Source of the DNA: Myxococcales bacterium
Lineage (GTDB): Bacteria > Myxococcota_A > Polyangia > Polyangiales > Ga0077539
Assembly (NCBI GenBank): GCA_016793325.1
Contig: JAEUKI010000006.1
Location: forward strand, 27,056-91,055
DNA length: 64,000 bases
Direction: 5' to 3'
Part shown: positions 25,712-34,866 of the stretch, piece after piece
How the letters are laid out: every line of letters starts with the position of its first letter
Position numbering within the stretch: the stretch's first letter is position 1
Made by a program: the position numbers and the translations under genes
The notes under the pieces: generated by a model
What the model was told of the DNA's origin: nothing
The model's database searches: none
The model's input: only the letters and a program-made list of their open reading frames with translations

Positions 25712-27312
25712 TTCGCCGCTCCGTCGTCGCTCGCCGGCGCGGGCTCACTTGATTTCGTGGGCTCGCTCGAGCCGCCGCGCGCAGCCCGCCGCGCGACGAG
25801 CGCCCGCCGCGAGCGCTCGAGCAACGCGGCGATCACCGCGAGGGACGCGACGAAGCCACCCCAGCGCGCAAAATGTGGGGCGAGCGTCCGTGTGTCCCAC
25901 GTGCGAGCCGTCACGTGAAGCACCATGGCCGTGTTGACGGGGCCCCGCGCCGCCATGCGCCCGAGCACGTCGATGCGCCCCGAGACGCCCGAGTTCACGG
26001 CGCGGACGGTCTCGCGGCGCAGCTCGATCGATCGCCAACGCGCCATGAGCAAATGCTCTTCGAGCGCGGTGGGCGACTCGAACCAGCCGTCGTTGGTGAG
26101 GTTGACGAGCAGCGCGCCGTCCGCTGCGTCCGCGGCGGCGTGCGCGAGGGTGTCCTCGAAGCAAATGAGGATCCCGAGCAGCAGGCCCGAGCGCGTTCGG
26201 AGCAGCGGCGTCCCTGTTCCTGGCGAGATCCCGCCGCTCTTCGAGAAGATCTGCGCGAGCCACGGGAGCGTGCTCGCGAGCGGCACGGATTCGCCAAACG
26301 GAACGAGCGCGCGCTTCGCCACGGGGGTCGAGAGCGTCGCGTCTTCGTTTCGCAAGAAGACTCCGTTGTATCGCGTCGCGCCCTGCCCCGCGCTCATGAG
26401 ACCGAACACAATGGGCGGCGCCTCGCGCACAGTCCACACGGGCGGGCCGTGCAGCCCGTCGATCCCTGCTTGGTGCGGCAAGACGTACGGATACGCGCCT
26501 TCGTGCCAGACGATGAGGTCCGGTCGCTCTCGTAGCGCTTCGCCGGTCTGCCAGTGGAGCTTCTGGAGGATCGAGTTGGCCGCAGATTCGTCCCACCGCA
26601 CCAACGGCGGAACCGCGGGCTGCAACAGCGCCACGCGCACCGCAGGCCGAGCGTCGGCGTTGGAGAACTGCTTCGTTCGCACGGCGCCGTACACGAACGA
26701 GCCCACGAACATCGCGAGCCACACCGCGAGCGCGCGCTTGCCGCTCTTCGTGAGCGCGCCGGCGCGGCTCTCTTCGAGGGCGCTGACGACGGCGGTCGCT
26801 GTTCCGTGCAAGAGCGCCGAGACGCCCGAGACCGTCACGAGGTCGGCCACTTGCGGAATCCACGGGGCTTCGACGAGCGGGGCTGCGTATTGCCACGCAA
26901 ACACCGCGGCGATGTAGCGCTCGCTCGCGAGCGCGCAGAGCGCTGCCGCCGCGGACGCGCCGAGGATCGTGCGCGTCGCAGCGGACAGCGCGCACTGCGC
27001 GGCGATCATCAGGGACTGTCCGAAGCAATAGAGCAAGAACAGCACGACCGCGATCGCCGTCGAGAGCCCTGCGAACCGCGTGATCGTGCCGACGAGCCAG
27101 GGCGCGGCGAAGATCCAATAGAAGAACGCGCCGACGAGCCCCAGCCAAAACGCGCGGCGAGCGCTGACGCCGCGCACGCTGTACGCGAGCAGGAGCGCCG
27201 CGACGAAGCAGAGCGGCCAGATCTTGAATGGTGGTGCTGATAAATAGAGCAGCGTCCCCGAGACCGCCGCGATGCCCGTTCGCTGAAGGAGCGTTCGGCG
27301 GTCGTCGGTCAC
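25708..27312 (-). CDS. lnt: Apolipoprotein N-acyltransferase
   Basis: Protein of 534 aa (family about 510-540). About six N-terminal membrane helices (residues 10-190) precede a nitrilase-fold periplasmic domain. The triad is visible as Glu in LIVWHEGAYPY, Lys in KRALVPFGESVPL and Cys in LGILICFEDTL. The region LVNLTNDGWFESPTALEEHL then RWRSIELRRETVRAVNSGVS is typical of Lnt. It adds the third acyl chain to lipoproteins, which fits the many lipoproteins in this window. The GTG start at 27312 overlaps the preceding stop (GTGA). The C-terminal 40 residues are Ser/Arg/Pro-rich. Confidence 0.95.
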   Translation of the reverse strand: MTDDRRTLLQRTGIAAVSGTLLYLSAPPFKIWPLCFVAALLLAYSVRGVSARRAFWLGLVGAFFYWIFAAPWLVGTITRFAGLSTAIAVVLFLLYCFGQSLMIAAQCALSAATRTILGASAAAALCALASERYIAAVFAWQYAAPLVEAPWIPQVADLVTVSGVSALLHGTATAVVSALEESRAGALTKSGKRALAVWLAMFVGSFVYGAVRTKQFSNADARPAVRVALLQPAVPPLVRWDESAANSILQKLHWQTGEALRERPDLIVWHEGAYPYVLPHQAGIDGLHGPPVWTVREAPPIVFGLMSAGQGATRYNGVFLRNEDATLSTPVAKRALVPFGESVPLASTLPWLAQIFSKSGGISPGTGTPLLRTRSGLLLGILICFEDTLAHAAADAADGALLVNLTNDGWFESPTALEEHLLMARWRSIELRRETVRAVNSGVSGRIDVLGRMAARGPVNTAMVLHVTARTWDTRTLAPHFARWGGFVASLAVIAALLERSRRALVARRAARGGSSEPTKSSEPAPASDDGAAK

Positions 27313-28253
27313 GCGCGCACCAACACCGGAACAGCGCCCTCGAGCACGGTGAACGTCGACTCGAGCTTTCCAGGCGCCTCGCCATCGACGTCGAGGAGGC
27401 AGTCTTCGACGCCCGTGGTCACCGCGTGAACGACGCGCGCGCGACGGTGGGTGACCATGGGCTGACCGAGGTGCGCTCCGCGGTAGATCTTCGTCGCGAG
27501 CAGCGTGCTCTGGATGCGGTTCATGTCGCCGAGCGCGACGACGTCGAAGAGGCCGTCGAACAGGTCCGCGTCGGGAGCGATGAGCATTCCACCGCCGAAA
27601 TACCTGCCGTTTGCGACGGAGATCGCGTACATGGGCCCGTCGAAGAAGGGCTCGCCGTCCGTCGTGACCTTCACGCGAACGTTCTTGTACGAGACCGAGG
27701 CGCGGAGCGTCCCGACGAAGAACGTCACGCGGCCGCCGAGCCACTTCGGGCCTTCGTTGACGAGCTTGTCGACGAGTCCGCCGACGCCGAAGCTCGCGAT
27801 GTTGACGAAGAGCCGACGACCCTCGCGACCGTCGTGCGTTTTGTGGTCGAGCTGGCCGAGGTCCATGCGCCGCGGCGTGGCCTCGTCGATGTAGCGGGCG
27901 ATCTCGATCGCGTCGTCTGGCACGCCGAGGGTTTTCTTCAGATCGCCGCCGGTCCCCGCGGGAACGAACGCGAGCGTCGCGTCCTTCACCGCGAGCTTTC
28001 CCTCGTCGTCGAGCAGCCCCTGAACGGCCTCGTGAAACGATCCGTCGCCGCCCATCACCGCGATCGTCTTGGCCCCGCCCGACACGAGGTCGCGCACGAT
28101 CTGTCCGGCGTGACCCGGACGCTCGGTGCGGTGCACCTCGACGTCGTAGCGCTTCTTCGCGAGTTCCCTCACGAGGTCGCCGACCAACTTCGCAGCGCGC
28201 CCGGCGCCCGCGCGCGGGTTGACGACCACATCGATGCTCTTTCGCTCTGTCAT
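27309..28253 (-). CDS. Diacylglycerol kinase/YegS-like lipid kinase
   Basis: Protein of 314 aa. It has the catalytic-domain motifs VVVNPRAGAGRAAKL (about residues 8-22), AVMGGDGSFHEAVQGL (nucleotide-binding GGDG, about 60-75) and FVPAGTGGDLKKTLG, followed by the beta-sandwich C-terminal domain with DADLFDGLFDVV. These proteins phosphorylate diacylglycerol or other lipids, and DAG is released by periplasmic lipid transfer. The ATG at 28253 starts directly before the domain and overlaps the upstream stop; a longer in-frame start (28346) would overlap the Fe-S gene and lacks homology. Coupling to lnt suggests a shared membrane-lipid role. Confidence 0.92.
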   Translation of the reverse strand: MTERKSIDVVVNPRAGAGRAAKLVGDLVRELAKKRYDVEVHRTERPGHAGQIVRDLVSGGAKTIAVMGGDGSFHEAVQGLLDDEGKLAVKDATLAFVPAGTGGDLKKTLGVPDDAIEIARYIDEATPRRMDLGQLDHKTHDGREGRRLFVNIASFGVGGLVDKLVNEGPKWLGGRVTFFVGTLRASVSYKNVRVKVTTDGEPFFDGPMYAISVANGRYFGGGMLIAPDADLFDGLFDVVALGDMNRIQSTLLATKIYRGAHLGQPMVTHRRARVVHAVTTGVEDCLLDVDGEAPGKLESTFTVLEGAVPVLVRA

Positions 28254-29350
28254 TCGGGGGTTCCTCGCGAAAGGTCGCAGAGAAGATCGCCGATGGTAAA
28301 GGCTGTGATGCCCGCGCGCGCGAGGCGCGCTCGACTCGTGGGGCAACCCGTGACGACGCTCTCGGCGCCAGTGCGGCGAACGCTCTCGACGAGCTCATCG
28401 GTCATCGCGTCGGCCGTCGCCCGCGCCGTGATCGGCAAGAGCCCACCGCCGCCCGAGCAGCGCGAACGTTCTCGATTGTGCAGCAATTCGAGCGGCGGAT
28501 GGCCCGTGAGGTGCTCGACGATGACCCGCGGTGCGTCGTACACAGCCGCGCCACGGCCGAGCTTGCACGCGTCGTGGACGGCCACCGGACCGAGCGCCGC
28601 GAGCGCTCCTCGCGGAAGACGCCGCACCATCCGCGCGACGTACGACTCGAGCGTCTCGATCGGGCGGGTCTCGACGCCTCGTCGTGGCGCCAGCGTCGTC
28701 AGCGCGTGCGCGCATCCCGCGTCGAGCGCGAGGATCGTGGACGCGGCGCTCACGCGATCGGACATGGCCGCAGCGCGAACGCGAAATCCCTCGAGGTCGC
28801 CCGCGTCGAGCAGCGGCGCTCCACAGCACACGTCCGCGACGAGGGAAGCCTCACCAAACCAGCGCACGAACGCGCGATGCAGCGCAGCGACGCGCGGAAC
28901 ATCGGTCGCCACCATGGTGCAGCCCGCGACGAGCGCGACGCCCGTCGGCCTCTCGGTCGACGCCCCGAGCTGCCGCGCATGATCGCGAACGCGCTCTTCT
29001 CTCCGAGGAATTTCAGCGACGAACGCCGTGACCTCCGCGGGCGCCATCCCTCCTGCGAGCGCCTCGGCGCGCGCGTCGCGCAGCGTCTCGGCCACGGGAA
29101 CGTCGAGCTCGCAGTGGCTCTGGCACGCGCCACAACCTGTGCAAGCGTACGCTCTCGCGAGTCGCTCGGAGGTGGGCGGCTCGGTCCCGCTCGCGATCGG
29201 CGCGAGCGACGTCATGATTCCCCATGCGGAGACGGCGTCGTTGCCGCGAACGGTCGCCACTGGACAAGCGGGGCGGCAGAGCTTGGGACAGTACGAGCAC
29301 GCCCTTGTCGCGTCTTCGCGTTCGGCAAGCGTGGGCAATCGATGCGTCAT
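28250..29350 (-). CDS. (Fe-S)-binding oxidoreductase subunit, HdrD/GlpC-type
   Basis: Protein of 366 aa. Two [4Fe-4S] motifs lie at the N-terminus: CSYCPKLCRPACP (about residues 18-30) and CTGCGACQSHCELDVP (about 69-84). Two cysteine-rich CCG-type domains follow, with CCGAPLLDAG (about 190) and CSGGGG (about 305). This architecture is shared by GlpC, GlcF, LutA/LldE and HdrD electron-transfer proteins. The usual flavin partner is not in the window, so the donor and acceptor are unknown. It overlaps the lipid-kinase gene by 4 bp and heads the four-gene operon that includes lnt. Confidence 0.88.
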   Translation of the reverse strand: MTHRLPTLAEREDATRACSYCPKLCRPACPVATVRGNDAVSAWGIMTSLAPIASGTEPPTSERLARAYACTGCGACQSHCELDVPVAETLRDARAEALAGGMAPAEVTAFVAEIPRREERVRDHARQLGASTERPTGVALVAGCTMVATDVPRVAALHRAFVRWFGEASLVADVCCGAPLLDAGDLEGFRVRAAAMSDRVSAASTILALDAGCAHALTTLAPRRGVETRPIETLESYVARMVRRLPRGALAALGPVAVHDACKLGRGAAVYDAPRVIVEHLTGHPPLELLHNRERSRCSGGGGLLPITARATADAMTDELVESVRRTGAESVVTGCPTSRARLARAGITAFTIGDLLCDLSRGTPE

Positions 29351-29541
29351 GAGCGGGCGACGATCGTGACGCAAAGCGAGGAACGTTGCGACCGTGTTGC
29401 GCGGACGGTGACGCCGGTCAACGATCGACCCCGACGTCCGAACGGCGCGCTTCGGGTGGACGAAATGCAGGTCCTGCGGCCGGTTTTGGCGCGTTACATT
29501 CGTACGCGATCCCCTGGTGACGTCGAGGGTGCGACCAGGGT

Positions 29542-31548
29542 ATGTTCTGGCCAGCCTGGCATCGTTGCCCGGTGCGTAGGGAACGTCGAGGAGCCTCACC
29601 TTTGTCTGCAGCCGCGGTCGAACGCGAAATCGGATCTGTCGTCGCGGGCAAGTACCGGCTTCTCCGCATCCTCGGTCGGGGTGGGATGGGCGTCGTGTAC
29701 GAAGCCGAGCACGCGATGACGCGTCGTCGCGTCGCAGTGAAGGTCCTTCACGCGCACCATCGGCAGACCGGCGACGCTGCGAAGCGCTTCATCAATGAAG
29801 CGCAAGCGGCGGGGCGCATTCAGCACCCCAACGTCGTCGAGGTGCTCGACGCTGGCGAAGACTCCGATCAGTCGCTCTATCTCGTGCTCGAGCTGTTGCA
29901 GGGGCACGACCTCGCGACGCTGCTCATGCGCCAGCGACGCATCGACGTCGCGGACACCATCACGATCATCGCGCAGGTGCTGCAAGCGCTCGCTGTCGCG
30001 CACGCGCAAGGGATCATCCACCGAGACATCAAGCCCGAGAACATCTTCTTGACTCGCTCGGTGACGGGCGAGCAGCACGTGAAGATCCTCGACTTCGGGA
30101 TCTCGAAGGCGATCAATCCCGGCGATGGTCAGGCGCTCAACGTCACGCAGACCAACACGACCGTCGGAACGCCGCACTACATGTCCCCCGAGCAAGCCCG
30201 CGGCGAGCGAAACCTCGACGCGCGCGCGGACCTGTGGGCCGGCGGAGTCGTGTTGTACGAGTGCCTCGCGGGGCGCGTTCCGTTCGACGGCGACTCGTAC
30301 AACGACCAGATCGTCAAGGTGATCACCGAGCCGCACCCGTCGCTCTCGCAGTTCGACGTGCCGCTCGAGCTTTCGCGCATCGTCGATCGCGCGCTCGAAA
30401 AAGACCGCACCAAGCGCTACGCGAACGCGAGCGAGATGCTCGCGGACATTCGGCAGTTCATCGAGCGGCACCGCGAGTACGCGACGGTCCCGCTGCAGGT
30501 GCTCAAGGCGCCGCAGCACTTGCCCGAAGCGCCGACGCCCGCGCCTGCGCCGCCGAAGGACCCCGCGTTCGAGTTTGGCGGAGACACCGTTCGAACGCCC
30601 GCGGCCGCGTCGCTCTACGACACTTCGTCCGAGGACGTTCCCACGACGGTTCGTCCGATCGACCAGCAGCAACAGGGCGGAAAGCTCTTGCCGCTCGCGG
30701 GCGCCGGTCGCGCGGAGCGTCGCCCGACGTCGCCGAAGGGCCCCGCGGCGCTGTTCACCGGTCCGAACCGCATTCGCAACAGCGCGATCGCGGTGGGTCT
30801 CGTGTTCTTCGCGGTGCTCGTCGGCGCGCTCGCCGCGTACGCCGTGAGCCGAACGACGCCCACGCAAAACGATGGCGCGTCGGCGACGGTCACATTTCAC
30901 TTCGTGGGGCTGCCGGCCAACGCGCGGCTCGTCGTCGGCGGCGTGCCGATTTACGGGTCGAACACCGCGTTCGTTCCCCGCGGAACCAGCGCGGTGTCCG
31001 TCGAGATCTCAGCGCCGGGCTTCGCGCCGATGCAGTTTCCGCTGGTGCCCAACGACAACCACACGGTGCCGGTCAACCTCCAGCCCGCGACTCCGCCTGG
31101 AGCGCAGCAGACGCCCGACGCGCAGCCGACCAACGTGGTCCCCGCGGTCGTGTCGGACTCGGGCGTCGCGGCGATGCCGCCTCCGCAACAAGCGGTCGTC
31201 GCCCCCACCGTCGTCGAGCGCCCGACGCCCGCCGCGCAGACGCAAGACAACGAGCCTACGCAAGGCGCAGCGCCTCGGCCGCGCACGCAGGATTCGTCCG
31301 GCGCGTCGCCGTCCACGGGACGCACGAGAAACACCACGCGCGCCTCGGGCACGAGCGGCGTGCTCATGATTTCGAGCACATCGAATTGCACCGTGTCCGT
31401 CGACGGGCGACGCGCGGGGAGCGCTCCGCTTCGCCTCGTGCTCGAGCCGGGCGAACACGTCGTGCGCTGCCTCACGCCGCCCGCGCGTATCCGCACGCAA
31501 AACGTGTCCGTCACGACGGGGCAGATCAGCACCGTCACGTTCGACTGA
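29542..31548 (+). CDS. Serine/threonine protein kinase with PEGA-type tail
   Basis: Protein of 668 aa. The kinase domain (about residues 35-305) is complete: P-loop LGRGGMGVVYEA, VAVKVLH (ATP-binding Lys), catalytic HRDIKPEN, magnesium site ILDFGIS and TPHYMSPEQARG. A Pro-rich linker, one transmembrane helix (about 413-433, VGLVFFAVLVGALAAYAV) and two beta domains of PEGA type (about 450-515 and 610-668, the latter with VDGRRAGSAPL) follow. The start is uncertain: ATG 29542 gives a 20-residue basic leader, while a TTG at 29602 has GAGGAG about 8 nt before it and starts nearer the kinase fold. It is a receptor-like signalling kinase whose ligand and substrates are unknown. Confidence 0.92.
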   Translation: MFWPAWHRCPVRRERRGASPLSAAAVEREIGSVVAGKYRLLRILGRGGMGVVYEAEHAMTRRRVAVKVLHAHHRQTGDAAKRFINEAQAAGRIQHPNVVEVLDAGEDSDQSLYLVLELLQGHDLATLLMRQRRIDVADTITIIAQVLQALAVAHAQGIIHRDIKPENIFLTRSVTGEQHVKILDFGISKAINPGDGQALNVTQTNTTVGTPHYMSPEQARGERNLDARADLWAGGVVLYECLAGRVPFDGDSYNDQIVKVITEPHPSLSQFDVPLELSRIVDRALEKDRTKRYANASEMLADIRQFIERHREYATVPLQVLKAPQHLPEAPTPAPAPPKDPAFEFGGDTVRTPAAASLYDTSSEDVPTTVRPIDQQQQGGKLLPLAGAGRAERRPTSPKGPAALFTGPNRIRNSAIAVGLVFFAVLVGALAAYAVSRTTPTQNDGASATVTFHFVGLPANARLVVGGVPIYGSNTAFVPRGTSAVSVEISAPGFAPMQFPLVPNDNHTVPVNLQPATPPGAQQTPDAQPTNVVPAVVSDSGVAAMPPPQQAVVAPTVVERPTPAAQTQDNEPTQGAAPRPRTQDSSGASPSTGRTRNTTRASGTSGVLMISSTSNCTVSVDGRRAGSAPLRLVLEPGEHVVRCLTPPARIRTQNVSVTTGQISTVTFD

Positions 31549-31596
31549 GCACACGCGCTGTAAGTCCTCGGCGCGCCCGTCGTTCTTCGGGCGTCC

Positions 31597-32262
31597 ATGG
31601 CCTTCAAGCACCCCCTCGTGTTCGGCGCCTTCGCGGTCGCGACCCTGCTCGCGCGCGCCTCGTTCGCGCAAGAGACAGCACTTCCCTCGACGACCGACTG
31701 CGGGTTCTCGCAGAGCGACCCGTGCTTCGCGCGGTATCGCGCCGCGCTCGATGCGCGCATGCGCGAGCAATCCAACGAGCGTCACCGCCGTGGATTTCGC
31801 GCGCTCGGCGGGCTGTCGGTCGCGCTCGGCGCGCCGCAGCTGATCGGCGGCTTGATCGCGGCGACGCAAGCGCCACGCGATACGACGAACGTCGGTCACT
31901 CCGTCGCGTGGACGATCAACGGCGTGCTCATGTCGTCGTTCGGCGCGGTGTTCCTCTTTTTGCCGTTCGATCGGCCATCGCGCGGGCCCGAGGGCGGCGC
32001 AGCGTGGATCCCGACGGTCGTCTTCGGCGCCGCGAGCGCGTCGTTCGCCGCAGCCGCCGCGGGAACGTGGCTCGCACCACCGCAGGACGTGCACCCAACG
32101 ATGCGGCACTTGTTCGCCGCGTCGATGGTCGCCGACGCGCTGTGGTACGCGACGCTCGCGATCGTTCCGCGCGTCGACTTCCGCGATCGAAGCACGACCC
32201 TCTCGCCGTACGCCATGGTCGACGGACGCTCGAGCGTCGTCGGTGTGGGCGGGCGGTTCTGA
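31597..32262 (+). CDS. Hypothetical membrane protein with signal peptide
   Basis: Protein of 221 aa. The signal peptide ends near ASFAQ (residues 21-25). A short periplasmic region with two Cys (CGFSQSDPCF) precedes three or four hydrophobic helices (about 68-85, 108-125, 142-160 and 175-190). It lies 48 bp after the kinase gene on the same strand and may belong to the same unit. An inverted repeat (31574-31593) just ahead of the start could affect initiation. No known family recognised. Confidence 0.68.
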   Translation: MAFKHPLVFGAFAVATLLARASFAQETALPSTTDCGFSQSDPCFARYRAALDARMREQSNERHRRGFRALGGLSVALGAPQLIGGLIAATQAPRDTTNVGHSVAWTINGVLMSSFGAVFLFLPFDRPSRGPEGGAAWIPTVVFGAASASFAAAAAGTWLAPPQDVHPTMRHLFAASMVADALWYATLAIVPRVDFRDRSTTLSPYAMVDGRSSVVGVGGRF

Positions 32263-32422
32263 CGCGCAGGTCGATGGTCAGGGGGCGCGCGACGGGACAT
32301 CTGTCTGCAAATTCGCAGTCGAGTCACGTCATCGGGCTGCGACTCGCTGCGTGCTTGTGGGTGCATGAGCGCGGCGCGATTTGCAAAGCCAACACGCGAT
32401 TCGTTTGCTACCTCACGGTCCC

Positions 32423-34003
32423 ATGACCCGGGTTCGCTTCGAGGGGAAAGTGTATCTGCGGCGCGAGGACGAAGACGTCCTCACGGCGCTTCTGCGCGGC
32501 GGAGCAAAGGTCCCCTTCTCGTGTCGCAAGGGGAGTTGCCACACGTGCATGCTCCGCGTGTCCGCAGGGGATCCCGGCGAACACGCGCGCGCGGGGCTTC
32601 GCGACGACCTTCGCGCCGTGGGCTGTTTCCTTCCGTGCGCGTGCCGGCCCGATGGCGACATCGACGTCGCGCGGCCCGACGCGAGCGCGCTCTCGGTCGC
32701 GATGCACGTGCAAGACAAGTCGCTCGTCGCGCCGGGCGTCGCGCGGATCTCGCTCGAGTGCGAGACCAACTTCGCGTGGACCGCTGGCCAGTATCTTCAC
32801 ATCGTTCATCCATCGGGCGCGGTGCGTCCGTACTCGATCGCGAGCGTCCTTCACGAAGACCCGTACATCGATCTGCACGTCGCGCGGATCGACGGCGGAC
32901 TCGTGAGCTCGTGGCTCGTCGACGAAGTCACCGTCGGCACGGTGCTCACCGCGCGCGGGCCCAACGGCGCGTGCACATGGCCCCCGACGCGTCCGATCGA
33001 TCCCGACAGGCCCCTCTTGCTCGTCGCGACCGGGACAGGCCTCGCGCCGATCGCCGCCATCGCGCGCGCTGCGCTCTACGCCGGGCATCGCGGACCGATC
33101 GCGCTCTATCACGGCGCTCGTTCGCGAGACGGACTCTACATGCACGATGAGCTCGAAGCGCTCGCGACGAAGCACCCGCAGCTTCGATACGTGGGGTGCG
33201 TCTCGCGCGACCCGGCAACGCCACGCGGCGCGCGCGCGGGCCGAGCGCTCGACGTCGCGCTCGCAGAGCACCCGGACCTGCGCGACTGGACCGCGTATTT
33301 TGCAGGCAATCCGTCGATGGTCGCCGACGGTCGATATCGCGCGTTCGCCGCCGGAGTCGACCGCGACGAGATCTACACGGACGCCTTCGAGCTCGCGCAC
33401 CCACACGCGCCCGAGGATGATCGAAAGCTGTCGATGTTGCGCGCGGACCTCGAGCTCTGGTCCGCGCTCGGCGAGGGCGCAAAGCTCCGCGAAATCCTCG
33501 AGGACTTCTACACGCGTGTGTACGCGGACCCGCGTCTCTCGCCGTTTTTTCACCGCGTCACCAAGGACCACGCGATCGGAAAGCAGTACGCGTTTCTCGC
33601 GGACCTCGTCACCGGTCGAAAGGACTACTTCGGCCTCAAGCCGTTCAACGCGCACCACTGGATGGTGATCTCGGACGAGCTGTTCGACTACCGCGAGCGT
33701 CTCATGGAGTCGGTCATGCGCGAGCACGGCCTCGAAGAGCGGTTCGTGCGGCGGTGGTGCGCGATCCACGAGCTATTTCGCAGAGAAATTGTGAAGTCGC
33801 ACGCGCGTGGGCTCATCGTCGACGGCGTCGAGCACGACGCCGAGAAGACCACGCTCGAGCGCGTCGAGGTGTCGACCGTATGCGACGGATGCGCGAGCGA
33901 GATGCTCGTCGGAAGCACCGGTCGACTCTTGTGGCGCACCGGGCAGCTCTTCTGCCAGCAGTGCGACGCGCGACGCACAGGCTCGCGACCGCCCGCGCCC
34001 TGA
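32423..34003 (+). CDS. 2Fe-2S ferredoxin - FAD/NAD(P)H reductase - truncated haemoglobin - CxxC-knuckle fusion
   Basis: Protein of 526 aa with four modules in one frame. Residues 1-85 are a plant-type 2Fe-2S ferredoxin with Cys34, Cys39, Cys42 and Cys72. Residues 90-325 form a ferredoxin-reductase module with FAD motif RPYS (135-138), NAD(P) motif GTGLAP (204-209) and YFAGNPSMV (292-300), as in phenol/toluene monooxygenase reductases. Residues 342-460 are a truncated haemoglobin with the B-helix Phe362-Tyr363 pair, Gln388 in the E helix and the proximal His at 411 (AHHW). Residues 487-514 carry CDGC and CQQC, probably binding zinc. Electrons could run NAD(P)H-FAD-FeS/haem, so a self-sufficient NO dioxygenase or haem reductase is plausible (inference). 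The order differs from flavohaemoglobin, where globin is N-terminal. The ATG at 32423 directly precedes the ferredoxin fold; 160 bp of non-coding DNA lie upstream. Confidence 0.9.
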   Translation: MTRVRFEGKVYLRREDEDVLTALLRGGAKVPFSCRKGSCHTCMLRVSAGDPGEHARAGLRDDLRAVGCFLPCACRPDGDIDVARPDASALSVAMHVQDKSLVAPGVARISLECETNFAWTAGQYLHIVHPSGAVRPYSIASVLHEDPYIDLHVARIDGGLVSSWLVDEVTVGTVLTARGPNGACTWPPTRPIDPDRPLLLVATGTGLAPIAAIARAALYAGHRGPIALYHGARSRDGLYMHDELEALATKHPQLRYVGCVSRDPATPRGARAGRALDVALAEHPDLRDWTAYFAGNPSMVADGRYRAFAAGVDRDEIYTDAFELAHPHAPEDDRKLSMLRADLELWSALGEGAKLREILEDFYTRVYADPRLSPFFHRVTKDHAIGKQYAFLADLVTGRKDYFGLKPFNAHHWMVISDELFDYRERLMESVMREHGLEERFVRRWCAIHELFRREIVKSHARGLIVDGVEHDAEKTTLERVEVSTVCDGCASEMLVGSTGRLLWRTGQLFCQQCDARRTGSRPPAP

Positions 34004-34102
34004 GCGCTCGACCCAGGAATGTTGGATCGCGTTTCGGCGCTGTCTTCGTGCGAGATTCGCGTGGTACGAGCGTCTCGAACCTTCAGCCGGAGCGAGGAGT
34101 CC

Positions 34103-34783
34103 ATGCGAACGCAGTTTTCGATGTCGGTGCTCGGAGCGCTGATCGTCGCGTCGATCGCGGGTTGCACGCGAAGCGACGGCGCCGCGACGAACGCCGCGAG
34201 CGCGTCGGACAACGCAGCGGCGAGCACGAGCTCGTCCGGCCAGAGCGCAGCGCCCGCGCCGATCGCGCCCGTTCCGATCGTTCCGCTGCAGCTCGTCGCG
34301 AACAACGCGGACAGCGCCGTCGCGGCCGAGCTCAACGCTGATGGAACCGTGCACGCGCGGGGCGCGATCGTCGCCCGCTTCGACGGTGCTCGCTTCACGG
34401 ACTCGTCGGGCGCCGAGGTTCTTCGCATCGCCCCAGACGGAGCGCTCTCGTCGCCGAGCCGCCCCGACACCGGCGCGCGCATGGACGCGAACGGCGATGT
34501 TCAGACCCGCGCATCACGCATCGTCGTGACGCCAGACGGCGCCATCGAAGAGCGGCACGACGACGGTCGCGTCGAACGCGCGCCCGTTCGCTTCGTCACG
34601 ATCCCCGAAGGAGCGCGCCGCGCCGCCGGCGCGATGGCGATGCTCGTGCTCGCGATGCCCGCCGAGCTGCGAGCGAGCGGCGCCGAAGCGACCGACGTTT
34701 CGATGGACGCCAGCGTCCCCGCGAGCAGCGCGGACGCCGCCGTCGAGGCCGCGGTGGACGCCGGTCGACGCCGGCGTCGATAG
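34103..34783 (+). CDS. Putative lipoprotein of unknown function
   Basis: Protein of 226 aa. The SD GAGGAG lies directly before the ATG at 34103. A lipoprotein signal ends in ASIAGC (Cys about residue 21), followed by a Ser/Ala-rich linker (22-55) and a beta-rich domain with short repeated units such as ARFDGARFTDSSGAEVLRIA and ASRIVVTPDGAIEERHDDGR. The last 35 residues are Ala/Asp/Arg-rich. It follows the ferredoxin-globin fusion by 99 bp. No family recognised. Confidence 0.75.
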   Translation: MRTQFSMSVLGALIVASIAGCTRSDGAATNAASASDNAAASTSSSGQSAAPAPIAPVPIVPLQLVANNADSAVAAELNADGTVHARGAIVARFDGARFTDSSGAEVLRIAPDGALSSPSRPDTGARMDANGDVQTRASRIVVTPDGAIEERHDDGRVERAPVRFVTIPEGARRAAGAMAMLVLAMPAELRASGAEATDVSMDASVPASSADAAVEAAVDAGRRRRR

Positions 34784-34866
34784 CAGCGACGCGCTCCGAG
34801 CGGATTGCCCGAGCGGCGCGCGATTCGCTCGCGTTCTCTCGGGCGCTGCGAATAGTCTCCGCGCTC

